Shown here one piece after another: positions 1 through 7,927 of a stretch of 64,000 nt of DNA (position 1 is its first letter; each line of letters begins with the position of its first letter). Under the pieces are notes generated by a model. The model made no database searches and had not been told where the DNA came from. It worked only from the letters and a program-made list of their open reading frames with translations. The stretch comes from Salegentibacter holothuriorum (GTDB lineage: Bacteria; Bacteroidota; Bacteroidia; Flavobacteriales; Flavobacteriaceae). The position numbers and the translations under genes are program-made. Location of the stretch: positions 954,145 through 1,018,144 of the forward strand of contig NZ_FUYY01000001.1 of the NCBI RefSeq assembly GCF_900168045.1. The letters are read 5' to 3'.

Positions 1-2
1 TT

Positions 3-449
3 TCATACGAATCAGTTTATGCTGATGATTTTAAAGACTTAAACATTGCCTGGTTAGAAAAGTATTTTTGGGTAGAACCCCACGATGAAGAAGTGCTTGG
101 CAACCTTAATAAGTACATTATTGAACCCGGCGGGAATATTTTTTTCGTAAGAAATGACAAAAAGATCATTGGCTGTGTAGCTCTAATGAAAATGGAAGAA
201 AGTGTCTTTGAACTTACCAAAATGGCGATTAGCCCGGAACACCAGGGAAAAAAACTAGGGCAGAAATTAATGGAGCACAGTATAAATTTCGCTAAAAAGC
301 AAGCTTGGGATCATCTTATTATTTTTTCTAACCGAAAGCTTGAAAATGCGATCTATATCTATAAAAAATATGGGTTTAGGGAAATTCCTATTGGAGAAAA
401 TAATCCTTATTCGCGTGGAGATATCAAAATGCGGTTGAATCTTTCTTAA
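3..449 (+). CDS. GNAT family N-acetyltransferase (5' end cut by window)
   Basis: The reading frame is open from the first bases of the window, so the gene begins upstream; an internal GTG at 93 is not the real start. The visible 148 residues contain a GNAT acetyl-CoA binding segment (ISPEHQGKKLGQKLM) followed by the C-terminal YKKYGFREIPI strand typical of the fold. It should transfer an acetyl group from acetyl-CoA to an amine. The substrate cannot be told from sequence. It lies 63 bases before the next gene on the same strand. Family assignment is firm, function open. Confidence 0.85.
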   Translation, partial: SYESVYADDFKDLNIAWLEKYFWVEPHDEEVLGNLNKYIIEPGGNIFFVRNDKKIIGCVALMKMEESVFELTKMAISPEHQGKKLGQKLMEHSINFAKKQAWDHLIIFSNRKLENAIYIYKKYGFREIPIGENNPYSRGDIKMRLNLS

Positions 450-512
450 AATTTTAAAAATCCTAAGTTAGTTTAGCTTTGGTTGCCTATTTTTAATACA
501 AAACAACCAAAT

Positions 513-1322
513 ATGAAATATTTATTGACTTTAATAGCAGCCGGAATTCTATTTACAGGCTGCAAAAATGAAAGTAAGATAGACGAAGACAAAGAAGCGA
601 AAACAGAGAATACTTCTGAAATAGCACAAAAGGAAACAGAGTCTGGCACAACGACTATAGACATTCAACCCATTTCACATGCTACCGCAGTAATAAATTG
701 GGGAGAGGCAACTTTTTACCTGGATCCCGTTGGAGGTGCGGAGGCATTTGAAGGAATGGAAAAACCAGATTTTATTCTTATTACCGATATTCACGGAGAC
801 CATATGAGTGCTGAGACTTTACAAGCTATGGATCTTGAAGGCGTGCATGTAATTGTACCGCAGGCCGTAAAAGATCAATTGCCTGAAGAATTAAACAGCG
901 TTCTTAGAACTTTAGAAAATGGAGCTACTACCAAAGTAATAGATTTCTATATTGAAGCTATCCCTATGTATAATCTGCCGGAAAACCCTGATGCTTTCCA
1001 TATCAAAGGCCGTGGTAATGGCTATGTAGTTGAGAGAAACGGCCAAAGACTTTATATCGCCGGTGATACGGAAGATATTCCTGAAATGAGAAACCTGGAA
1101 GAAATAGATATTGCATTAATCCCTATGAATTTACCTTATACCATGACCGTAGAAGATGCAGCTGATGGAGTGTTAGCTTTTGCTCCAAAGAAGGTAATTC
1201 CCTACCACTTTAGAGGTAAAGATGGTTTTGCCGATGTGGAAAAATTTAAGACGTTGGTGAACGAAGGAAACCAGGATATTGAAGTGGAAATGCTAGAATG
1301 GTATCCCGATAGAGCAGAATAA
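513..1322 (+). CDS. MBL-fold metal-dependent hydrolase, lipoprotein
   Basis: The ATG at 513 is chosen over an upstream TTG at 483 because it gives a lipoprotein signal peptide (MKYLLTLIAAGILFTGC) with cleavage before the cysteine. The mature part has an acidic, low-complexity linker and then a metallo-beta-lactamase-like domain of the UlaG/Lactamase_B_2 type (HATAVINWGEATFYLDP, IAGDTEDIPEM, IPYHFRG). The usual HxHxDH metal motif reads DIHGDH here, with Asp in place of the first His. It is probably anchored to a membrane facing the periplasm. Substrate unknown. A strong terminator follows. Confidence 0.85.
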   Translation: MKYLLTLIAAGILFTGCKNESKIDEDKEAKTENTSEIAQKETESGTTTIDIQPISHATAVINWGEATFYLDPVGGAEAFEGMEKPDFILITDIHGDHMSAETLQAMDLEGVHVIVPQAVKDQLPEELNSVLRTLENGATTKVIDFYIEAIPMYNLPENPDAFHIKGRGNGYVVERNGQRLYIAGDTEDIPEMRNLEEIDIALIPMNLPYTMTVEDAADGVLAFAPKKVIPYHFRGKDGFADVEKFKTLVNEGNQDIEVEMLEWYPDRAE

Positions 1323-1345
1323 ATTTGGATCTCTTATAAAAATAG

Positions 1346-1370
1346 AACCCGGTGATGAGCCGGGTTTTTT
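1346..1370 (+). terminator. Rho-independent terminator after the MBL hydrolase
   Basis: AACCCGG (1346-1352) pairs with CCGGGTT (1360-1366) around a 7-base loop, followed by a T run. It lies 24 bases after the hydrolase stop codon. Confidence 0.85.
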
Positions 1371-1400
1371 GTTCTTTCCATTTTTTGATTGAAGCAATGA

Positions 1401-1733
1401 TTAAGCTTTTAATCTTATTGGAAGTTTATAGCTCTCTTCAGAGGAATCTAAAACAGTTTTAATCTGCTTATTGTTTAAACATTTTTTAATCTTTTCCCCG
1501 GCTTCAACATTTTTTGAGCCCACGTAGAGTACTTCCATTTCGTTTTTGCAATTAAACCTAACTATTAAGTAGGCCGTCACATCTTCTTTAACCTCAATAT
1601 CAATATTTTTCAATAATTGTTGAATCTCCTTATTAAAGGCTACAGAAGTTTCAGTTGATTTTTTAGGTGCTGCATGAAGTAGAGTTCCGGCGCTAAGAGC
1701 TAACGCAAATAATACGAGTTTTAAAGTTTTCAT
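1401..1733 (-). CDS. Small secreted protein of unknown function
   Basis: 110 residues with a clear Sec signal peptide (MKTLKLVLFALALSAGTLLHA), predicting export to the periplasm or surface. The mature part of about 88 residues is lysine-rich and contains one segment (YLIVRFNCKNEMEVLYVGSKN) that looks like a beta hairpin; it has two cysteines (NCKN and KKCLN). I do not recognise a domain. It stands alone, convergent with the MBL hydrolase and upstream of a repeat-containing gap. Confidence 0.7.
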   Translation of the reverse strand: MKTLKLVLFALALSAGTLLHAAPKKSTETSVAFNKEIQQLLKNIDIEVKEDVTAYLIVRFNCKNEMEVLYVGSKNVEAGEKIKKCLNNKQIKTVLDSSEESYKLPIRLKA

Positions 1734-2049
1734 AATATAAAATTTAAAGGTTATATACTTTAAAGACCGACTTAAAACTCTAAATGTTACAGACTTATAT
1801 TTTTTTAACAGATTTTAACTTTTTAAAATTAGGGCATAAAAAAACTGCCTAAAGGTTGGTATGTTATAACTATCCGGAAAATCCTTCTTGCGTCAAGCTG
1901 AACTTGTTTCAGCTTCTAAAATTCTTATCAACTTAGATTCTGAAATAAATTCAGAATGACGAATTGTAAAACTTTCCCGACAGTCTAATTCAAACTTTAG
2001 ACAGTCTTAAATTCAACAGGAAATAAATTCCTGTCCCGAAACTTCGGGA
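1734..2049. repeat. Intergenic gap with a family A palindromic repeat (about 1889-1964)
   Basis: No gene is seen. The gap carries one copy of the dispersed repeat here called family A: two inward-facing halves, each a small hairpin (AGCTGAAC/GTTTCAGCT and ATTCTGAA/TTCAGAAT), joined by about 25 bases. Related copies lie near 17793, 23060, 26130, 29700 and 43200. Just before the sucC stop a second small hairpin (TCCCGAAACTTCGGGA, 2034-2049) could act as its terminator on the minus strand. Confidence 0.7.
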
Positions 2050-3243
2050 TTATTTAAGTACTTCCTGTACTTTATCTGCAGCTTCCTGAAATTGTACAGC
2101 AGAGTGAATTTTAAATCCGCTATCGTCAATTAATTTCTTGGCGATATCTGCATTGGTTCCCTGTAAACGCACAATAATTGGTACATTAACCGCATCTCCC
2201 ATATTCTTGTAGGCATCTACAATTCCCTGTGCCACACGGTCACAACGAACAATACCTCCAAAGATATTTACCAGGATAGCTTCAACTTTATCATCTTTTA
2301 AGATCAAACGGAAAGCTTCTTCTACTCGCTTAGCATCAGCAGTACCACCAACGTCAAGGAAGTTTGCAGGCTCCCCACCAGCTTGCTTAATAAGGTCCAT
2401 TGTTGCCATTGCAAGTCCGGCACCATTTACCATACAACCAACATTTCCGTCAAGGTCTACATAGTTAAGTCCTACTTCTCTAGCTTCAACCTCGGTTTGA
2501 TTTTCTTCACGAATATCACGCATTTCAGCATAGTCTTTATGACGGAAAAGCGCGTTATCGTCAAGTGTTACCTTTGCATCTACGGCAAGAATTTTATCAT
2601 CACTTGTTTTTAAAACCGGGTTAATTTCAAAAAGAGAAGAATCAGATTTCTCAAAAGCTTTATAAAGTGACATCACAAATTTGGTCATCTCCTTAAAAGC
2701 ACCACCACTAAGCTTAAGGTTAAAAGCTATTCTTCTAGCCTGGAAAGGCATAAGTCCGGTTGCAGGATCTATCTCTTCAGTAAAAATTAAATGCGGAGTT
2801 TCCTCGGCAACAGTTTCAATATCTACACCACCTTCAGTAGAATACATAATCATATTACGGCCGGTTGCACGGTTAAGTAATACAGACATATAGTATTCTT
2901 CAGGCTCGTTATCTCCAGGATAGTAAACATCCTCGGCAATCAACACCTGGTGTACTTTTTTACCTTCAGCAGAAGTTTGTGGCGTCACCAGGTCCATTCC
3001 AATAATGTTTCCGGCAACTTCTTCTACTTCTTTTAAATTCTTGGCAAGTTTTACACCACCACCTTTTCCACGACCACCGGCGTGTACCTGGGCTTTTATA
3101 ACATGCCATCCAGTACCGGTTTGTTCGGTTAGTTCTTTGGCAGCGTCTACAGCCTCTTTTGCATTATGTGCAACTAAACCACGCTGAATGCGTACGCCAA
3201 AACTGCTTAAAATCTCTTTTCCTTGATATTCGTGTATGTTCAT
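2050..3243 (-). CDS. sucC: Succinate--CoA ligase (ADP-forming) subunit beta
   Basis: 397 residues, the normal family length. It opens with MNIHEYQGKEILSSFGV, the start of the ATP-grasp domain (about 1-220), with the glycine-rich HAGGRGKGGG loop near residue 53, and ends in the CoA-ligase domain with the GGIVRCD signature. With the alpha subunit it converts succinyl-CoA to succinate in the TCA cycle. The alpha-subunit gene sucD is not next to it here, so the two subunits are encoded apart. A -33/-7 promoter lies about 130 bases upstream. Confidence 0.97.
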   Translation of the reverse strand: MNIHEYQGKEILSSFGVRIQRGLVAHNAKEAVDAAKELTEQTGTGWHVIKAQVHAGGRGKGGGVKLAKNLKEVEEVAGNIIGMDLVTPQTSAEGKKVHQVLIAEDVYYPGDNEPEEYYMSVLLNRATGRNMIMYSTEGGVDIETVAEETPHLIFTEEIDPATGLMPFQARRIAFNLKLSGGAFKEMTKFVMSLYKAFEKSDSSLFEINPVLKTSDDKILAVDAKVTLDDNALFRHKDYAEMRDIREENQTEVEAREVGLNYVDLDGNVGCMVNGAGLAMATMDLIKQAGGEPANFLDVGGTADAKRVEEAFRLILKDDKVEAILVNIFGGIVRCDRVAQGIVDAYKNMGDAVNVPIIVRLQGTNADIAKKLIDDSGFKIHSAVQFQEAADKVQEVLK

Positions 3244-3259
3244 AATCAGCTATTTCTTC

Positions 3260-3310
3260 AGTATTAATCCCTCTATGAGGGTTTAGTTCCCCGAGGCTTG
3301 CCTCGTATTT
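3260..3310. repeat. Family B repeat fragment in the sucC leader
   Basis: Contains CCTCTATGAGGG and CGAGGCTTGCCTCG palindromes. The same motifs recur near 4790, 24174, 29822, 32790 and 53680. It sits between the sucC start codon and its predicted promoter, so it would be transcribed as 5' untranslated RNA. Confidence 0.6.
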
Positions 3311-3370
3311 TAAATCATTTTCCAATTCAAACCTCATTTGCTTCCATAGAGGTTCTTCATTTATGGATAG

Positions 3371-3402
3371 CAAAAGTAACAAATGTATAGCTATTGTACC
3401 AA
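3371..3402 (-). promoter_or_regulatory. Predicted sucC promoter
   Basis: On the minus strand TTG (3402-3400) is followed after 21 bases by TACTTTTG (3378-3371), matching the Bacteroidota -33/-7 pattern. Predicted transcription starts near 3367, giving a leader of about 120 bases. Confidence 0.55.
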
Positions 3403-3569
3403 TCTTTTTTAGGATAGCGCCAGCCCTGTTATAATCTATTTCCGCAGAAAAATTTAGCTTTTTATTAAGGATTCTAAATTTTAATAATGCGCGCCATTAC
3501 TGCAATTTCGCCACTATAAGCTTATAGTAGATTTTAAGGGAATTTTTATATTATTAGCACTATCCCTAT

Positions 3570-3577
3570 TAATTTTG
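3570..3577 (+). promoter_or_regulatory. Predicted -7 box of the MFS transporter gene
   Basis: TAATTTTG matches TAnnTTTG and lies 26 bases before the ATG at 3604. No clear TTG -33 element is seen at the usual distance. Confidence 0.4.
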
Positions 3578-3603
3578 CCGATTGTCTAAATCTGAACTAA
3601 AAA

Positions 3604-4776
3604 ATGAATAAAGCACTTATCGCCCTTGCTATTGGAGGCTTTGGAATTGGAATGACCGAATTTGTAATTATGGGAATCCTACCAGATGTAGCTTCGGCTT
3701 TGAATATTAGCATTCCGCAAGCGGGACATTTTATTTCTGCCTATGCCTTAGGTGTGGTGATTGGCGCGCCTACCTTAACTGCTTTTGGCAGCAAGTGGCC
3801 GGCCCACAAAACCCTGCTCCTTCTTATGGTTTGGTTTACGGTCTTTAATTCACTCTCGGCTTTTGCGAATTCTTATGAGCTTTTATTGGTTTCCCGCTTT
3901 TTATCAGGCTTACCTCATGGAGCATTCTTTGGAATTGGTGCAGTGGTAGCAGGACAATTAGCAAAACCCGGTAAAGCTGCCCAGGCAATTGCTACAATGT
4001 TTACGGGTTTAACCCTGGCGAATGTTATTGGCGTGCCATTAGGCACTTATTTAGGCCAAAATTTCAGTTGGAATCTTTCGTTTATGCTAGTTGGTGTGGT
4101 AGGGTTAATGGCTATTGCCAGTGTTAAATTTTGGATGCCAGAATTACCGAAATCTTCTTCCGAAGGAATAAGAAAAGACTTAAAGGTTTTAAAGCGTGGC
4201 GAACTATGGATGGTGATTTTACTTACTACAATTGGCACGGGAGGCTTTTTTGCCTGGTATAGTTATATTGCTCCCTTAATTACTAAAGTAGCCGGACATC
4301 CTGAAGGTATTGTAAGTTACGTAATGATTTTAGCGGGATTGGGAATGGTTATAGGAAATCTTATTGGTGCGAAACTCGCAGAACGATTTTCGCCCATTTA
4401 CGCGGTGATTATGAGTATGATTTTAATGGTTATTGCATTAATCACTAATGCTTACGTAGCAGAAAACCAAATCGCAATTTTAATAATGACCTTTCTAATT
4501 GCAACGATCGCTTTTTGCCTTTCTACACCAATACAAATGGTTATGATCAACTCTGCCAAAGGTTCTGAAAGTTTGGGATCTTCTATGAACCAAAGTGCTT
4601 TTAATATGGGAAATGCTTCTGGAGCCTATTTTGCCGGTCTACCTATTGCTTTTGGTTATAGCTTTACCTCAGCTTCTTTAGTAGGTGCAGTTATGGCAGG
4701 TACCGGAGTTTTTATTGCTTTGGCCATTATTCTTATTAGAAAAAAAAGAGAAGTTGCGATAGCTGCAGCGAGCTAG
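3604..4776 (+). CDS. MFS transporter, AraJ-like drug/sugar efflux type
   Basis: 390 residues with about 12 predicted membrane helices, the standard size for the drug:H+ antiporter branch of the major facilitator superfamily. The N terminus (IGGFGIGMTEFVIMGILPDVA) is characteristic of the AraJ/YdhP group of inner-membrane exporters. Substrate unknown. It stands alone with its own -7 box and is separated from lysA by a repeat-bearing gap. Confidence 0.9.
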   Translation: MNKALIALAIGGFGIGMTEFVIMGILPDVASALNISIPQAGHFISAYALGVVIGAPTLTAFGSKWPAHKTLLLLMVWFTVFNSLSAFANSYELLLVSRFLSGLPHGAFFGIGAVVAGQLAKPGKAAQAIATMFTGLTLANVIGVPLGTYLGQNFSWNLSFMLVGVVGLMAIASVKFWMPELPKSSSEGIRKDLKVLKRGELWMVILLTTIGTGGFFAWYSYIAPLITKVAGHPEGIVSYVMILAGLGMVIGNLIGAKLAERFSPIYAVIMSMILMVIALITNAYVAENQIAILIMTFLIATIAFCLSTPIQMVMINSAKGSESLGSSMNQSAFNMGNASGAYFAGLPIAFGYSFTSASLVGAVMAGTGVFIALAIILIRKKREVAIAAAS

Positions 4777-4787
4777 GAATTAAGTAA

Positions 4788-4862
4788 ACTACCTCGGGGC
4801 AAGCCCACGAGGCATTCGTTGTAAACAAATTTCTAATTTCGAGGCAAGCCTCGGGGTATTAC
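4788..4862. repeat. Family B repeat between MFS gene and lysA
   Basis: Two GC-rich palindromic blocks, CCTCGGGGCAAGCCCACGAGG and CGAGGCAAGCCTCG, separated by an AT-rich spacer of about 35 bases. This is the same layout as the other family B copies. Confidence 0.65.
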
Positions 4863-4922
4863 ACCCTTTGGCGATGCCAATAAAGTGTTTTTCTTTAATC
4901 TTAACAATTTCGGAGAATTCGT

Positions 4923-4930
4923 TATTTTTG
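4923..4930 (+). promoter_or_regulatory. Predicted lysA -7 box
   Basis: TATTTTTG matches TAnnTTTG. It lies 62 bases before the chosen lysA ATG at 4993. No convincing -33 TTG. Confidence 0.35.
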
Positions 4931-4992
4931 GAACTTGTGTTTGCGGAAGTTGAAATTTCTCCTCTTTTTTGCCAACTAATTTTTTAGCTGTT

Positions 4993-6225
4993 ATGACCAA
5001 TCAAGATTTACTTGCTGTTGCCCGGGAATTTGAAAGCCCTATATATGTATATGATGCCGAAAAGATTGCTTTTCAGTACAATCGTCTAAAAAATGCATTT
5101 TCAGGAATTAAAGATTTACGCATTCACTATGCGGTAAAAGCCCTTTCTAATATTTCTGTCCTAAAATTTCTAAACTCGCTGGGGAGCGGGATGGATACCG
5201 TTTCTATACAAGAGGTGAAACTTGCGCTGGAAGCCGGGGTTGCTCCAAAAAATATTATTTATACCCCCAATGGAGTTTCCTTAGAGGAAATTGAGCAGGT
5301 AGTGAGGTTAGGGGTACAGATTAATATAGACAACCTTTCTATTTTAGAACAGTTTGGGGCAAAACATCCAGAGGTGCCGGTTTGTATTCGTATAAATCCG
5401 CATATTTTAGCGGGTGGAAATTCTAAAATTTCGGTAGGTCACGTAGATTCTAAGTTCGGGATCTCTATTCATCAAATGCCGCTATTGTTGCGTATTGTTG
5501 AAAATACCGGAATGACCATAAATGGAATCCATATGCACACCGGAAGCGATATCCTGGATATTGAAGTTTTTCTTCGTGCTTCTGAAATTCTTTTTGATTC
5601 GGCTAAAAACTTTAAAAATCTTGAATTCCTTGATTTTGGTAGCGGATTTAAAGTGCCTTATCGCGAAAATGATATTGAAACAGATATAGAGGAACTGGGA
5701 GAAAAGTTAACCGAGCGTTTTGAAAATTTCTGTAAAGAATACGGTCGCGAACTTACCCTTGTATTTGAACCAGGAAAATTTTTGGTGAGCGAAGCAGGTA
5801 AATTCCTTGCTAAAGTAAACGTGATAAAACAAACCACTTCTACCGTTTTTGCAGGGGTAGATTCAGGTTTTAATCATTTAATTCGGCCAATGTTTTACGG
5901 TTCACATCACGATATAAAAAATATTTCTAATCCCGAAGGGAAATTCAGGTTCTACTCTGTTGTAGGCTATATTTGTGAAACCGATACTTTTGCAAACAAT
6001 CGTAGGATTGCCGAAATTACCGAAGGCGATATTTTGGCGTTTAGCAATGCCGGTGCTTATTCTTTTTCTATGGCCAGTAATTTTAATTCCCGCTACCGTC
6101 CCGCTGAAATTTTATGGTATAACAATAAAGCACATTTAATTAGAGAGCGCGAAACCTTTGAAGATTTGCTAAGACATCAAAAAATTGTAGATTTAGAGGT
6201 GCCAGCCAAAAAAGCTGCAAAATAA
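4993..6225 (+). CDS. lysA: Diaminopimelate decarboxylase
   Basis: 410 residues from the ATG at 4993; the TTG at 4969 in the same frame is less likely. It is a PLP-dependent fold III decarboxylase. The lysine-binding motif HYAVKALSN near residue 43 carries the PLP lysine, GFKVPY and the GVDSGFNHLIRPMFYG block are substrate and cofactor loops, and VVGYICETDTFA carries the active-site cysteine of the partner subunit. It makes L-lysine from meso-diaminopimelate, the last step of the pathway that dapA and dapF in this window also serve. The next gene starts 6 bases later, so they may be co-transcribed. Confidence 0.95.
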   Translation: MTNQDLLAVAREFESPIYVYDAEKIAFQYNRLKNAFSGIKDLRIHYAVKALSNISVLKFLNSLGSGMDTVSIQEVKLALEAGVAPKNIIYTPNGVSLEEIEQVVRLGVQINIDNLSILEQFGAKHPEVPVCIRINPHILAGGNSKISVGHVDSKFGISIHQMPLLLRIVENTGMTINGIHMHTGSDILDIEVFLRASEILFDSAKNFKNLEFLDFGSGFKVPYRENDIETDIEELGEKLTERFENFCKEYGRELTLVFEPGKFLVSEAGKFLAKVNVIKQTTSTVFAGVDSGFNHLIRPMFYGSHHDIKNISNPEGKFRFYSVVGYICETDTFANNRRIAEITEGDILAFSNAGAYSFSMASNFNSRYRPAEILWYNNKAHLIRERETFEDLLRHQKIVDLEVPAKKAAK

Positions 6226-6231
6226 CTCCTT

Positions 6232-6609
6232 ATGGAAACGGTTTTTAAAAACAAGTGGTTTTACCGACTGCTTATTGTTTATATTTTTCTATTACTAATC
6301 TGGAACACCTATATGGTGGTTATCGGCAACTTCCTGGGATTAATTGCAGTAGTTATAGAATTAGCCCTGTTATATTTACTATTTAATAAGCACAGACTGG
6401 CAAAAACGGCAATTCACTTTTGGGCGATTATCATGATGATTGGCCCCGGACTTTCCATACTTGGAAAACTTATAAAAGTGGCAACTGGAGACGATCTAAA
6501 TTTTATGGTAGACAGCCTGGTGCAAAATTTACTGTTGTTCACCTTTGGTTTGATCATCTACTATTTTAATAAGAAAACTGTTTTTATTGCAGAAAGAAGT
6601 CAGTTTTAG
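6232..6609 (+). CDS. Small multi-pass membrane protein, unknown function
   Basis: 125 residues with about four hydrophobic helices (roughly 12-32, 35-50, 60-82, 95-112) and short loops. I recognise no domain. It begins 6 bases after lysA on the same strand, which suggests co-transcription, but nothing in the sequence links it to lysine metabolism. Confidence 0.7.
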   Translation: METVFKNKWFYRLLIVYIFLLLIWNTYMVVIGNFLGLIAVVIELALLYLLFNKHRLAKTAIHFWAIIMMIGPGLSILGKLIKVATGDDLNFMVDSLVQNLLLFTFGLIIYYFNKKTVFIAERSQF

Positions 6610-6708
6610 ATTCCTGGTAGTTTTTACGGGTGGTTAAAAGCATTTTTCCAGGAGATTGTAAAATTTTCTTCGGAAATTAAAGCAGTATCTATTCAAATTT
6701 AAACTGAA

Positions 6709-7257
6709 ATGCCCTTATATTTTCTCGCAATAATTCCTCCGGAAGAAATAGGTAAGCGAATAAAATCGCTGAAACTGGAGATTGCCGAAAAATACGAGGC
6801 CAAACACGCTTTGAAACTTCCGGCGCATATTACACTGCAAATTCCATTTAAAATTTCAGAAACCGAAGAAGGAAAACTAATCGATAGTTTAAAGAGTTTT
6901 GCTGAAAATCAAAAAAGCTTCCAGCTTAATTTAGAAGATTTTGGAAGATTCGGTCAGAAAGTGATCTTTATAAATATTGAAGATCACAAAGAACTAATTA
7001 GCCTGCACGCCGATTTACAAATAATACTTCATAAAAATTTCATCTTAAAAAAGCACGAGACTTTTTCTAAGATCCATCCACATATCACGCTGGCTTCTCG
7101 AGATCTTCATCATAAACAATTCCCTAAAGCCTGGGCAGATTTTAAATCGCGTACCTTTGCTGCTTCTTTTACGGTAGAAAGCTTCAGTCTCCTAAAGCAC
7201 GATGGTAAAGTTTGGCATCATTGTACAAATTTTGACTTTAATAAATTATCACCATAA
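6709..7257 (+). CDS. 2'-5' RNA ligase / cyclic phosphodiesterase family protein
   Basis: 182 residues, typical for LigT-like 2H phosphoesterases. The two diagnostic HxT-type motifs are both present: AHITLQ near residue 44 and HPHITLA near residue 124. Family members hydrolyse or form 2'-5' phosphodiester bonds on RNA, such as 2',3'-cyclic phosphates. The exact substrate in this organism is unknown. Cytoplasmic, with no signal peptide. Confidence 0.88.
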   Translation: MPLYFLAIIPPEEIGKRIKSLKLEIAEKYEAKHALKLPAHITLQIPFKISETEEGKLIDSLKSFAENQKSFQLNLEDFGRFGQKVIFINIEDHKELISLHADLQIILHKNFILKKHETFSKIHPHITLASRDLHHKQFPKAWADFKSRTFAASFTVESFSLLKHDGKVWHHCTNFDFNKLSP

Positions 7258-7488
7258 GCTTAATTTATCGTTTTAAAAACTTGATTGTTTTTTAACCAAA
7301 TCACCAACAAAAACCGCGTTTTTAAGATTAAATTTGGATAAAACATATAAAATTCCTTATATTTACTGTTGTTTTTGTTAAAATTAGTTATTAAAAACTG
7401 ATTTTAACAGAGATTGATGTTTCCAAAATCAAACCGATTTTCGCTACGGAAGCCTTTATCATTTTTTTGTGTAACCTAAAATTTAAAT

Positions 7489-7593
7489 ATGAAAGATCGA
7501 ATTAATATCTTAAAATTAGTTGGAATTATTTTTACCGCGCTTATGCTTGTTATCTTCTTAGATTTCGCTTTAAAAGCTATTGTATTAGGTTAG
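7489..7593 (+). CDS. 34-residue single-helix membrane microprotein
   Basis: ATG at 7489 gives MKDRINILKLVG followed by one hydrophobic helix (IIFTALMLVIFLDFALKAIVLG). It has a charged cytoplasmic start and a membrane-spanning remainder, as in many small membrane proteins. There is no family match from memory. It lies just before another very short frame and could be translated with it. Coding status rests only on composition. Confidence 0.45.
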   Translation: MKDRINILKLVGIIFTALMLVIFLDFALKAIVLG

Positions 7594-7617
7594 TTTCACC
7601 CTTTATCTTTTTTAACC

Positions 7618-7797
7618 GTGAATAAAGCGAGATTATTTGGTCTTTTTCTTATTACCGCCGGACTCATTTGGAGCTCTAATTATGAAGCTCTTAATTTAAA
7701 TTTATTTGCCGGCATGTTAGTTGGTGCAGGATTTCCATTTCTACTCACTGGAAAATTTCGCTTTTGGAAATGGGAATTTCCGGAGGCCAAACAATAA
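7618..7797 (+). CDS. 59-residue membrane microprotein
   Basis: GTG start at 7618, 24 bases after the preceding 34-residue frame. It encodes two hydrophobic stretches (LFGLFLITAGLIW and LFAGMLVGAGFPFLLTG) and an aromatic tail (KFRFWKWEFPEAKQ). The composition is protein-like rather than random. Function unknown; probably inner-membrane. Confidence 0.5.
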   Translation: MNKARLFGLFLITAGLIWSSNYEALNLNLFAGMLVGAGFPFLLTGKFRFWKWEFPEAKQ

Positions 7798-7927
7798 TAA
7801 TTTATTTGAATAGAAGAACCTGTAAATCTTCCAGTGATCTCCTAAAGGTTAAGTATTTAATTACTCAATTATCGAGTAAACTTATAATCGCTAACTTGGA
7901 GATATTCATCTTAAAATCGGTTGGTTT

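Noticed and set aside
3164..3382. 72-residue minus-strand frame upstream of sucC
   Set aside because: It overlaps the sucC start and runs through a family B repeat and the predicted promoter.
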